Positions 46,186 to 53,992 of a DNA stretch of 64,000 nt are shown piece after piece. The notes beneath the pieces are model-generated. The model saw only the letters and a program-made list of their open reading frames with translations. It ran no database searches and had not been told where the DNA came from. The position numbers were made by a program, and so were the translations under genes. Origin of the DNA: Deltaproteobacteria bacterium (GTDB lineage Bacteria; Myxococcota; Myxococcia; Myxococcales; SZAS-1); contig JAFEBB010000030.1 of the NCBI GenBank assembly GCA_018266075.1, positions 1-64,000 of the forward strand, read 5' to 3'. Position 1 is the stretch's first letter. The number at the start of each line of letters is the position of its first letter.

Positions 46186-48774
46186 ATGGCCCCGCTCGTG
46201 CTCGCCGTGCTGCTCGCGGCCGCGCCCGCCACCACGTCGCTGCACCTGAAGGAGCCGCCTGTCCCGGCCGGCGCCGCGCTGCGTCCGACGTCGCCCGATG
46301 CGCACGTGCACCTCGACGTCCAGCTCCGGCTGCGCAACCGCGACGCGCTCGACGCCACCATCGCCGCCCAGCACGATCCGCGCTCGCCGACGTTCCGGCG
46401 CTACTTCACTCCCAGTGAATTCGCCGAGCGGTTTGGGCGCAGCGAAGTCGAGTACGCGTCGCTCGTGGATGCGTTCGAGCGCGCGGGTCTGCACGTCACG
46501 CGCTGGCCGAACCGCGCGTCGCTCACCGTCGACGGCAGCGCGGGCCAGGTGCAGAAGCTGCTCGGCGTCACGCTGCTCGATGGCCCGGGCTTTCACACCT
46601 TCCGCGGCGAGGGACGCTTGCCAGCGAACGTCGCGCCGCTCGTTCAGTCCGTGTTCGGGCTCGACGATGAGCTCAAGCCGCACCGGCACATGGCGGCCTA
46701 CGCGTGCGCGTTCGGGGGCTTCGCGACCTCGCCGCAAGACGCCGTCGGCCCCGATGACTTGCGGCTCTACTACGACATCAACCCGATCCTCTCCGCCGGC
46801 GACGCCGGGCCCGGTCCCGAGGTGGCCGTGCTCGGGACGCTGGTGTCGGGGCAGGCCGCGCTCGATCCCACGCAGATGCAGGCTTTCTACGGCCTCGTCG
46901 GCTCGGGCGCGCAGCTCGAGCTCGATCGCCTCGGTCCCGCCGACGCGGGCACGCAGACCGATCCACTCTACGACCTCGAAGAGACGATGGACTCGGAGCT
47001 GCCAACCGTCGCCGCGCCGGGGATCTCGCGCGTGCACCTGGTGCTCGGGCCGCTGCCCACCATGTTCACCGACGACATGACCTACGTGGTGAACACCCTG
47101 CCCCAGCTCTCGGCGGTGACCAGCTCGTTCGGCTTCTGCGAGCCGGAGTTCTCGGTGTGGTTCAGCGGCGACGACGTGCAGAGCCTGGCGGACCTCGTCG
47201 CGCAAGGCGCCGCAGAAGGCCAGTCCTGGTTCTCCGCCGCGGGCGACTACGGTGCCGACGACTGCGGCGACCAGAGCGGAGCGACGGTGGACCTGCCCGC
47301 GTCGCTGCCCTACGTCATCGCCGTGGGCGGCACCATGTGGACCGGCTCGTTCAGCAACCACGTGCTCGCCGGCTACGGCCAGGAGACCACCTGGAACGAG
47401 GGCAGCTACGCCGGCGGTGGCGGCGAGAGCACGCTCTTCACGCGGCCCGCATGGCAAACCGGCCCAGGCACGCACGGCACCCAGCGCGAGCTCCCGGACC
47501 TCTCGCTGATGGCAGCCACCACGCCCGGCATCACCATCGTCGTCGACGCCACCCACCAGCTCGAGGCCTGCGGCGACGGCACCAGCGACGCCTCGCCGCT
47601 CGCTGCCGGCATCTTCACCGCCGTCGGCAGCAAGCTCGGATGCCGTCTGGGCCCGCCGGCGCTGGAGCTCTATCGCTTCGCCGAGGCGCAGGCCTCGGGC
47701 ACCGGTCCGGCCGCCTTCCACGACATCACCACCGGCAACATCACCACCGACAACATCACCGGGGCGAGCGCAGCCGTGGGCTACGACGAGGCCACCGGCT
47801 TGGGCTCGCTCGATGTGGCCCAGCTCTACCAGGCGTACCTGGCCGCGGGCGGCTGCGGCGCGTTCGACGGCGGCTACGGCCTCCTCGACGGCGGCAACGG
47901 GGTCCTCGACGCGGGCCCGGCACCGGACGCGGGCATCCCCTGCCATCCGCTGGACTCGCCGTCGGGCTGCCCGCCTGGCCTCACCTGCCAACCGGTGGAT
48001 CAGTTCCGTCCGGACATCGCGGGCTTCTGCGTGCCCGGCTGCTCGAGCGATGGCGACTGCGCGCCCGGATCCTCGTGTTCGATATGTCAGCACACGTGCA
48101 TGGCGACCACGAACCTCACGCTCGGCGGTCCCTGTCAGACCATCGCGGATTGCAGCCCGGGGAGCTTCTGTCTCAACGAGGAGAACTACCTCGTCTCGGG
48201 CGGAGTCTGCGTCGTGCCTTGCAATATGGATCGTGCGTGCGGATGCCCGAGCAACAGCCAGTGTGCGCCGGGCAGCGAGAGCTACTGCGGCCGCGACTGC
48301 GACGTCGCAGCGCAGTCGGGATGTCGCGCGGGCTTCGGCTGCTACGACCTCGGCAACGGGGACACAGGCGCGTGCTACCCCACGTGTTCGAGCACCACCG
48401 TGTGCCCCGTCGCGGGCGACGTGTGCTTGCCCACCGGCGGCTGCGCTCCGCCGGGCACGCTCACCAGCGCCTCGAGCTCCGGCTCGACGTCGGCTTCGGG
48501 CAGCGCGACCGGCTCGACCTCGGGATCGGGCACCAGCAGCGGGAGCACCAGCGAAGGCACCACGGGCACCCACGGCAGCACGACCGGCGGGACGACGACG
48601 TCCGGCCACGGCACGATCAGCTCCGGCTCGACGGGAGCCAGCGGCACCCGCGGCTCGTCCGGCTGCGGCTGCGCTTCGGGCGGCGGCTTCGATCTCGCGT
48701 GGATGTTCGCGCTCGGCGCGCTCGCCAAAAGAAAACGGGCGCGACTCCTCGCGCCCGTCGTTCACGCCGGGTGA
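46186..48774 (+). CDS. Sedolisin (S53) peptidase with MYXO-CTERM-like anchor
   Basis: 862 residues. Signal, activation pro-domain (about 30-175), then the S53 catalytic domain (about 185-555) with Glu265, Asp269, oxyanion Asp354 (SAAGDYG) and Ser467 in GTSDASP. After it come Cys-rich modules (about 570-755), a Ser/Gly/Thr stalk (about 765-830) and a GCGCASGG motif, a hydrophobic helix and KRKRAR: the MYXO-CTERM layout cut by myxosortase to anchor proteins at the surface. An acid-acting secreted protease, probably for predation or nutrition. Confidence 0.92.
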   Translation: MAPLVLAVLLAAAPATTSLHLKEPPVPAGAALRPTSPDAHVHLDVQLRLRNRDALDATIAAQHDPRSPTFRRYFTPSEFAERFGRSEVEYASLVDAFERAGLHVTRWPNRASLTVDGSAGQVQKLLGVTLLDGPGFHTFRGEGRLPANVAPLVQSVFGLDDELKPHRHMAAYACAFGGFATSPQDAVGPDDLRLYYDINPILSAGDAGPGPEVAVLGTLVSGQAALDPTQMQAFYGLVGSGAQLELDRLGPADAGTQTDPLYDLEETMDSELPTVAAPGISRVHLVLGPLPTMFTDDMTYVVNTLPQLSAVTSSFGFCEPEFSVWFSGDDVQSLADLVAQGAAEGQSWFSAAGDYGADDCGDQSGATVDLPASLPYVIAVGGTMWTGSFSNHVLAGYGQETTWNEGSYAGGGGESTLFTRPAWQTGPGTHGTQRELPDLSLMAATTPGITIVVDATHQLEACGDGTSDASPLAAGIFTAVGSKLGCRLGPPALELYRFAEAQASGTGPAAFHDITTGNITTDNITGASAAVGYDEATGLGSLDVAQLYQAYLAAGGCGAFDGGYGLLDGGNGVLDAGPAPDAGIPCHPLDSPSGCPPGLTCQPVDQFRPDIAGFCVPGCSSDGDCAPGSSCSICQHTCMATTNLTLGGPCQTIADCSPGSFCLNEENYLVSGGVCVVPCNMDRACGCPSNSQCAPGSESYCGRDCDVAAQSGCRAGFGCYDLGNGDTGACYPTCSSTTVCPVAGDVCLPTGGCAPPGTLTSASSSGSTSASGSATGSTSGSGTSSGSTSEGTTGTHGSTTGGTTTSGHGTISSGSTGASGTRGSSGCGCASGGGFDLAWMFALGALAKRKRARLLAPVVHAG
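48727..48758 (-). terminator. Strong intrinsic terminator for nfu, inside the sedolisin 3' end
   Basis: Minus strand: ACGGGCGCGA-GGAG-TCGCGCCCGT, a perfect ten-pair stem, followed by TTTCTTTT. It lies 23 bases past the nfu stop and encodes the last KRKRARLLAPV of the sedolisin on the other strand. Confidence 0.85.
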
Positions 48775-48781
48775 AGTCGGC

Positions 48782-49348
48782 TCAGACCGCCACCACCTCG
48801 GTGACCTCGGGGATCACCTCGCGCAGCCGCGACTCGATGCCCATCTTCAGCGTCATCGTCGAGCTGGGGCAGCCGGCGCACGAGCCCTGCAGGTGCAGGT
48901 AGGCGATGCCGCTCTCGTAGCGCTCCAGGGTGATGTCGCCGCCGTCGTTCGCGACCGCCGGGCGAATCTCGTCGTCGAGGATCTGGCGGATCTTCTGCTC
49001 GATCTCGCCTGCGGCTCCGGTCGCAGCAGGCGTGGCCTGCGTCGCGAGCGCCTCACCGGTGAGCACCGGCAGGCCCGCGCCCACGTGCGTCTCGATCGTG
49101 GCCATCACGCCGTCGTTGAGCTCGTCCCACTCGCCCTGATCGCCCTTGGTCACGGTGACGAAGTTGGTGCCGACCATGATGCCCACCACACCGGGCACGT
49201 CGAAGAGCTTGGCCGCGAGCGGGGAGCGGTCGGCCGTCGACTCCTTGCTGGTGAAGTTCACGGCGCCCGATGGGATGAGCCGCACGTCCACCACGTACTT
49301 GAGCGTGTTGGGGTTGGGCGTCCACTCGAGCTGGATGTTCACCGACAT
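48782..49348 (-). CDS. Nfu-type iron-sulfur cluster carrier
   Basis: 188 residues. An N-terminal Nfu_N domain (QLEWTPNPNTLKYVVD, SPLAAKLFDVPGV) is joined by an Ala/Thr linker to a NifU C-terminal-like domain with GGDITLERYE and the cluster-binding CAGC. Holds and delivers 4Fe-4S clusters; the ferredoxin and ACIII here are possible clients. ATG 49348 follows CGGAGGACCCC. Confidence 0.93.
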   Translation of the reverse strand: MSVNIQLEWTPNPNTLKYVVDVRLIPSGAVNFTSKESTADRSPLAAKLFDVPGVVGIMVGTNFVTVTKGDQGEWDELNDGVMATIETHVGAGLPVLTGEALATQATPAATGAAGEIEQKIRQILDDEIRPAVANDGGDITLERYESGIAYLHLQGSCAGCPSSTMTLKMGIESRLREVIPEVTEVVAV

Positions 49349-49451
49349 GGGGTCCTCCGAAAGTTCCGGACTGGATCGGTCTCCTTTTAATCGGCCCGGA
49401 GAAAAAGCGCCACTGGGCCCTGCTCCGCTCGCTCGGCCGATCGGACGTCGC

Positions 49452-49481
49452 TTGACATGCAACCTTTAGGTTGCCTATTAC
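49452..49481 (+). promoter_or_regulatory. ArsR-operon promoter with operator in the spacer
   Basis: TTGACA (49452-49457) and TATTAC (49476-49481) are 18 bases apart. Between them lies GCAACCT-TT-AGGTTGC (49459-49474), a perfect 7+2+7 palindrome. Bound ArsR would cover both elements. Predicted start near 49488 is three bases before ATG. Confidence 0.75.
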
Positions 49482-49490
49482 TGACCGCGG

Positions 49491-49823
49491 ATGGATGCCG
49501 TCTTCAAGGCGCTGGCGGATGCGAGCCGTCGCGAGCTGCTCGACCGGCTCCGCGAGCGGAACGGGCAGACGCTCGGCGAGCTGTGCGAGGGGCTGTCGAT
49601 GACGCGGCAGGCGGTGAGCAAGCACCTGGCAGTGCTCGAAGAGGCGAACCTGGTGGTGGCGCAGAAGGTGGGCCGCGAGAAGCTGCACTACCTGAACCCG
49701 GTGCCCATCCACGAGATCGCCGATCGCTGGATCGGCAAGTACGAGCACGCGCGGCTGCGCCTGCTCGCGGAGCTGAAGCTCAACCTGGAGGAGGACAAAC
49801 ATGGCACTGGCAAAGGCAAGTAG
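49491..49823 (+). CDS. ArsR-family repressor, SRPBCC-linked type
   Basis: 110 residues, winged helix (MDAVFKALADASRRELLDRL, LSMTRQAVSKHLAVLEEANLV). No ArsR metal-site cysteines, as in the branch paired with AHSA1/SRPBCC genes. It likely represses its own operon from the palindrome upstream. No ribosome site precedes the ATG and the predicted leader is about three bases, so translation may be leaderless. Overlaps the next gene by 23 bases. Confidence 0.9.
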   Translation: MDAVFKALADASRRELLDRLRERNGQTLGELCEGLSMTRQAVSKHLAVLEEANLVVAQKVGREKLHYLNPVPIHEIADRWIGKYEHARLRLLAELKLNLEEDKHGTGKGK

Positions 49824-50268
49824 CGCTGCACGCGATCGCTTCGTGTACGTCACGTACATCCGCACCACCGCGGACAAGCTCTGGAACGCGCTCACCGACC
49901 CGGAGTTCACTCGCAAGTACTGGTTCGGGATGAAGTCGGACTCGACGTTCAAGAAGGGCGCGCCCTGGAAGCTGCAGTCCAGCGACGGCACCATCTGGGA
50001 CGCGGGCGAGGTGCTCGAGGCGAAGCGGCCCAAGAAGCTCGTGCTCGCGTGGCAGCACCAGATGAAGGCCGCGATGAAGAAGGAGGGCTTCTCGCGCTGC
50101 ACCTTCGAGCTCGAGCCCGCAGGCGGTGTGGTGAAGCTCACCGTCACCCACGAGATCAAGGGCACGCGGACCAAGTTCATCAGCGCGGTCTCCGGCGGCT
50201 GGCCGATGGTGCTCTCCGGCCTCAAGACCGTGCTCGAGACCGACCAGGTGCTGCAGATCCCGCGTTAG
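49801..50268 (+). CDS. SRPBCC (AHSA1) domain protein
   Basis: 155 residues, START-like pocket fold: TYIRTTADKLWNALTDPEFTRKYWFG and the closing GGWPMVLSGLKTVLETD. It binds a hydrophobic small molecule or acts as an enzyme; the paired ArsR suggests the ligand is sensed. Starts inside the arsR gene with a GGAGGA site. Confidence 0.88.
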   Translation: MALAKASSAARDRFVYVTYIRTTADKLWNALTDPEFTRKYWFGMKSDSTFKKGAPWKLQSSDGTIWDAGEVLEAKRPKKLVLAWQHQMKAAMKKEGFSRCTFELEPAGGVVKLTVTHEIKGTRTKFISAVSGGWPMVLSGLKTVLETDQVLQIPR

Positions 50269-50277
50269 GCTGGGCGC

Positions 50278-50643
50278 ATGGCCGACCCGAACCGGAACCT
50301 CGACATCGCCCGCAAGTGGCTCGCCTGCTTCGCCAGCAAGGACGTGGACGCGCTGGTGGCGCTCTACCACCCCGACGCGAAGCACACCTCGCCCAAGCTG
50401 CGCGTGCAGCGTCCGGAGACGGGCGGCTACATCGTGGGCCGCTCGGCGATGCGCGACTGGTGGGCCGACGCGTTTCGGCGACTGCCGCAGCTCGCGTACC
50501 TGGAGCAGAGCCTCACCGCGAACGGCGACCGGGTGTTCATGGAGTACCTGCGGCGCAATCCGGGCGACGCCGACTTGCCCGTGGCCGAGGTGCTCGAGGT
50601 GCGCGACGGGCTCATCGTCGCGAGCCGCGTGTACCACGGCTGA
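50278..50643 (+). CDS. NTF2/SnoaL-like small protein
   Basis: 121 residues, NTF2 cone fold: NRNLDIARKWLACFASKDVDALVALYHPDA is the classic start. Asp, His and Tyr residues could line a pocket, as in SnoaL-like cyclases or isomerases. Nine bases after the SRPBCC gene; third gene of the operon. Reaction unknown. Confidence 0.82.
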   Translation: MADPNRNLDIARKWLACFASKDVDALVALYHPDAKHTSPKLRVQRPETGGYIVGRSAMRDWWADAFRRLPQLAYLEQSLTANGDRVFMEYLRRNPGDADLPVAEVLEVRDGLIVASRVYHG

Positions 50644-50690
50644 GCCGCGGCCGAGCAAGCGAGCGCGAGGAGAGGCGCGGACCTAACGTT

Positions 50691-50706
50691 CCTCCAAATA
50701 AGGAGG
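50691..50706 (+). promoter_or_regulatory. Hairpin hiding the Shine-Dalgarno of 50712
   Basis: CCTCC-AAATAA-GGAGG: the ribosome site GGAGG is the right arm of a five-pair stem six bases before ATG. This could limit translation until melted. TAACGT at 50684-50689 could be a -10 element. Confidence 0.5.
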
Positions 50707-50711
50707 GCCAC

Positions 50712-50876
50712 ATGGGCATCCTGCTCTTCCTCGGTGCCATCCTGATCGCGTTCTGGATCGTGGGCCTGGCGCTCAAGATCACGGCGTGGGTCGTGTGGGC
50801 TGCGCTGGCCGTCGGCGTGGCGCTCTTCGCCATGGGGTTCGTGCGCAACAAGCAGCAGCAGGGGCCGATCCCCTGA
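50712..50876 (+). CDS. Tiny two-helix membrane protein
   Basis: 54 residues: GILLFLGAILIAFWIVGLALK and AWVVWAALAVGVALFAMGF helices, then a short RNKQQQ tail. Similar in size and plan to the protein at 26692-26859. Strong AGGAGG site, though in a hairpin. Function unknown. Confidence 0.7.
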   Translation: MGILLFLGAILIAFWIVGLALKITAWVVWAALAVGVALFAMGFVRNKQQQGPIP

Positions 50877-50911
50877 ACCCGCGGCAGTCGCCTGGTCGCC
50901 GCGCGAGGGCT

Positions 50912-50949
50912 ACGCGGCTCCTCCTCGTCGAGGCGAGCAGGAGCCGCGT
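50912..50949. terminator. Hairpin between convergent genes 50712 and 50979
   Basis: ACGCGGCTCCT and AGGAGCCGCGT form a perfect eleven-pair stem with a 16-base loop, and the loop can pair again (CCTCG/CGAGG). No T run on either side, so it could end transcription with a factor or protect 3' ends. Confidence 0.5.
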
Positions 50950-50978
50950 CGCGCCGGTGGCCGAGCTGGCCTGGCGTC

Positions 50979-51971
50979 TCAGTGCATGACCGTGCAGGAC
51001 GCCTTCGGGGCGCTGGCGGTCGCGAGCTGCTTGGTGTCGATGCAGATCAGCGCAGCCGGCGCGCCGTTCTGCACGATGGCAAAGGCCGTCGCCAGCGTGC
51101 CGGCCGGGAGGTTGAGCCCGTTGAGCACGAGCCCGTCGGTGGTCGTGCCATGCGGACGCACGCTGATGGTGGCGTTGGTGAGCGGCGCGGTGATCGCGTA
51201 GCCGTTGGCGTCGATGGCACCGCCCGCCGCGGCGATGTGGGTGTAGCTCACGTCGCTGAACACGGGCGTGAAGTTCGTGCCGGTCCCCAAGCCGACGTCG
51301 ACGGCCGTGTTCGACGCCGTGGGCACATTGGGCGCCGCGTGGATGAAGCGCACGGCGATCTTGCCGTTCTGCACGGCGGTATCGTCGGCGTAGGCCTGCA
51401 ACGAGAGCGGGGGCGAGCCGGTGGCGAGGCCCTCGGCCGCGACGGTCATGTAGTCACCGGCCTTCACGGTCGCCGCGGCGGGCAGGTCGAGGATGCGGTT
51501 CGCATCAGTGCAGGTGGTGCTCGTGCCGTTGACGATCCGGACGTCGTAGTTGCCCGCCGGAACAGGCAAATAGTTGGTCACCGTGGGGAACACGAAGCCG
51601 TTGTCCACGTTGGCCACCCCGCGCACCACGGGCCCGATGAAGGTGTTCGTTCCCACCGCGCGGATGCACACGTCGACGGCGGGCGCGTCCGGCGAGAGGT
51701 GCGCGATGCGCACGAAGCCGTTGTTCCCGGTCGAGCCCGAGGTGCCGGTCGACCCCGACGTCGAGGGCGAGGACGTCGTCCCGGTGGAACCTGAGGTGGT
51801 CAGCCCCGTCGAGCCCGAAGCGCCGGTGGTCCCGGTCGCCCCCGTGGATCCCGTGGTGGTCGCGGCCGTCCCACCGGTCGACGATGAGCTCGATGATTCC
51901 GTGCCGCTGCAGCCCACCCCACAACCCACGACCAACCCCACCAACACAAGCATCAGACGTTTGATCCCCAT
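50979..51971 (-). CDS. Tethered lipoprotein with DUF4397 domains
   Basis: 330 residues. Signal with lipobox-like VGCGVGCSG (two candidate Cys), a Ser/Thr/Gly tether (about 28-85), then tandem beta domains: FVRIAHLSPDAPAVDVCI is the DUF4397 hallmark, repeated as IAVRFIHAAPNVPTASNTAVDVGL. Such proteins sit on the cell surface; role unknown. ATG 51971 follows GAGAGGGGTGGGG. Confidence 0.85.
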   Translation of the reverse strand: MGIKRLMLVLVGLVVGCGVGCSGTESSSSSSTGGTAATTTGSTGATGTTGASGSTGLTTSGSTGTTSSPSTSGSTGTSGSTGNNGFVRIAHLSPDAPAVDVCIRAVGTNTFIGPVVRGVANVDNGFVFPTVTNYLPVPAGNYDVRIVNGTSTTCTDANRILDLPAAATVKAGDYMTVAAEGLATGSPPLSLQAYADDTAVQNGKIAVRFIHAAPNVPTASNTAVDVGLGTGTNFTPVFSDVSYTHIAAAGGAIDANGYAITAPLTNATISVRPHGTTTDGLVLNGLNLPAGTLATAFAIVQNGAPAALICIDTKQLATASAPKASCTVMH

Positions 51972-52163
51972 CCCCCACCCCTCTCGCATTCGGGTCCGGA
52001 TTGACCCTCGATCCGAAAAGCTGGGGCCGGCGTTCGCTCGGTTCAACGCCTTGCGCCTTCGTGCCCCCTCGCCGACACAGGGGGCCGGCGGCTGGAAGAG
52101 GGACGGGCCGCAAAACGTGCAGCAAGCAAACTCTTCGCCGCGTCTCGCGTCCGACGGGAAAGC

Positions 52164-52415
52164 CTACGGGCGAACTTCGCTCCGCCGCTCGATGGGATGC
52201 TCGCCCAGCCGCGGCAACCAACCCAGCAAGGCCAGGCCCGACACGCCCACCAAGACGTAGATGATCCGGCTGATGACGCTGGCGTCGGTGTGCACCGCCC
52301 CGCCGAAGATCGCGGCGACCAGGTTCCAGTTGAACAGGCCCACCAGCCCCCAGTTGATTGCGCCGATGATCACCAGCGCGAGAAGCACCACGCTCAATCC
52401 ACTCAATCGCTTCAT
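52164..52415 (-). CDS. DUF378-family membrane protein
   Basis: 83 residues, two helices. LALVIIGAINWGLVGLFNWNLVAAIFG and RIIYVLVGVSGLALL are the defining DUF378 features. Basic C-terminus. Function unknown; often in stress loci. The upstream 52416-52538 stretch shows no gene. Confidence 0.88.
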   Translation of the reverse strand: MKRLSGLSVVLLALVIIGAINWGLVGLFNWNLVAAIFGGAVHTDASVISRIIYVLVGVSGLALLGWLPRLGEHPIERRSEVRP

Positions 52416-52538
52416 GGCTGCACCCCGGGAAAAGTTGCCGTGAGGCACCAGTCGACACCGCGACCGATCGCGACAAGAGGCGAGCGGCCAGCGCAGCGAC
52501 AGGCAACCAGGCGAGCGCGTCTGCGCCGGCGTCGTGGA

Positions 52539-53117
52539 CTACTGCGGGCCGGGGCGGCCGCGAGGGTCGACCATGGAGTCGGTTCGATAGCCCGCGACGG
52601 GCAAGTGCGACATGTCTCCGCACTCGACCGGGTGCGCTTCCATGAACGACCGGATTCCCGACGGCGCCCGGAAATCGGGGTCGACGAAGTTCGGCTTGAG
52701 GCTCTCGGCCCACTGGCGCACGCGCGCGTTCGACTCCGGCCGCCCGAGGTGGAACAGGCCGAGCTTCACCGGCCGCAGCTCGTTGTACCAATTGAGCACG
52801 AAGCCCAGGCCACGCTCGAGGCTGCGCAGCTTGTCGGTGACCGGGAAGTCATCGGGCACCGCCACGAGGTAGGCCACGCTCAGCGGCGCCAGCGCGTGTC
52901 GATGCGCGCCGAGAAAATCGACGACGGCGTCGCGCCACCCGCGCGCGCCCAGCCGCCCGCAGACCACCACCGAGTCGTACGCGGCCACGTCGGTCACGGC
53001 GCTCGCCGCACGCACCGCCGCGTCCGCGCCCGCACCTTCGAAGACCGACGCCACCTCGCCCGCTGCCCGCTCGAGCTCCGATTCGGGACTGTGCACCACC
53101 AGAATCCGCGCGCGCAT
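52539..53117 (-). CDS. Flavodoxin-domain protein (HemG/protoporphyrinogen-oxidase-like fold)
   Basis: 192 residues. Rossmann-like start RARILVVHSPES and YDSVVVCGRLG, then VAYLVAVPDDFP and LGLFHLGRPES fit flavodoxin_5-type proteins. The phosphate-binding T-x-T-G-N of true flavodoxins is replaced by SPESE, so FMN binding is doubtful. GAGGAGG site before ATG 53117. Divergent from the HAD gene with mirrored promoter elements. Confidence 0.7.
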   Translation of the reverse strand: MRARILVVHSPESELERAAGEVASVFEGAGADAAVRAASAVTDVAAYDSVVVCGRLGARGWRDAVVDFLGAHRHALAPLSVAYLVAVPDDFPVTDKLRSLERGLGFVLNWYNELRPVKLGLFHLGRPESNARVRQWAESLKPNFVDPDFRAPSGIRSFMEAHPVECGDMSHLPVAGYRTDSMVDPRGRPGPQ

Positions 53118-53136
53118 GGCCGCCTCCTCGGCCAAC

Positions 53137-53194
53137 GTTAGGCACTCACGCCTGGCCGTCGTGGGTATGCCGCAGTGCGCCGCGAGTGCCTAAC
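53137..53194. promoter_or_regulatory. Mirrored promoter-like elements between flavodoxin and HAD genes
   Basis: GTTAGGCACTC (53137-53147) and GAGTGCCTAAC (53184-53194) are perfect inverted copies 36 bases apart, each reading GAGTGCCTAAC toward its own gene. TAACGT and TAACTT in them fit -10 boxes. A CCTAACGTT also precedes 50712. Confidence 0.5.
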
Positions 53195-53263
53195 TTGCCA
53201 GACATGACGCAGCGCGCCGCGTTGACCGCCGGACGGTCGACCAAGCGCCGCAGGAGGAGCGCC

Positions 53264-53950
53264 ATGGTGGACGCGGTGATCTTCGACGTCGACGGCACGC
53301 TGGTGGACTCGCTCGATCTGCTCGCGCAAGCGTGGGGAGAAGCGCTCGCTCGAGTCGGTCGCTTGGTGAGCCTGCACGCGATTCGGGCGCGGCTGGCCGA
53401 GGAAGGCGTCGAGCCCGCGGCGGCTTTCCTGGACGCGCCGGAGCACGCGCGGCTCGCGGCCCACCTCGAGGCGCTGCGGGCGGAGCACTTTCGACGCGAG
53501 GGGCTCTCGCGGGTGCAGCCGTTTCCGCGCGTGCGGCCGCTCTTTCAAGCGCTGGCGGCGCGCGGCGTGCGCCGGGCGCTGGCGAGTCCCGGACGGCGCG
53601 ACGAGCTCGAGCACCACGTGCGGCTCTGCAACCTGACCGGCCTCGTGGACGCGCAGGTGGCACAGCCGGAGCACGGCGCGCGCGGCGGCGAGGGCGAGCA
53701 CTTCCGCGCGGCGCTGGATCACCTCGGCGGGCTCTCGCCGGAGCGCGTGGCGGTGGCCACAGGAGCGCTCGGCGACGTGGCCGCTGCGCATCGCGCGGGC
53801 CTGCGCTGCGTGGGCTTTACGTGTGGTGGCGCTTCGGAGGAAGCGCTCCGGAATGCGGGCGCCGACGCGGTGTATTCGGGCCCCGGCGACCTGCTCGATC
53901 ACCTGGAGACCTCGCCGCTCGTCGATGGCGCTCGCATTTCCAGCGGTTGA
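53264..53950 (+). CDS. HAD-superfamily phosphatase-like protein
   Basis: 228 residues. Motif I DVDGTLVDSL is intact, followed by a helical cap. Motif II Ser (LASPGRR) is present, but motif IV reads ATGALGDVAAAHRAG instead of GDSxxD, keeping only the second Asp. It may still hydrolyse small phosphates. ATG 53264 has AGGAGGAG; in-frame ATG 53204 is possible if transcription starts at the mirrored element. Confidence 0.8.
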   Translation: MVDAVIFDVDGTLVDSLDLLAQAWGEALARVGRLVSLHAIRARLAEEGVEPAAAFLDAPEHARLAAHLEALRAEHFRREGLSRVQPFPRVRPLFQALAARGVRRALASPGRRDELEHHVRLCNLTGLVDAQVAQPEHGARGGEGEHFRAALDHLGGLSPERVAVATGALGDVAAAHRAGLRCVGFTCGGASEEALRNAGADAVYSGPGDLLDHLETSPLVDGARISSG

Positions 53951-53992
53951 GTCGCGCGGTGGCAGGCCGAGGCGTACAATCGGCTTCCTCGC

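Noticed and set aside
45658-48765. Open antisense frame of about 1030 codons opposite the sedolisin
   Set aside because: Low-complexity Arg/Ala/Glu text caused by codon bias; crosses a terminator.
52063-52085. GCCCCCT/AGGGGGC hairpin
   Set aside because: A seven-pair stem without T run in a GC-rich spacer; too weak to call a terminator.
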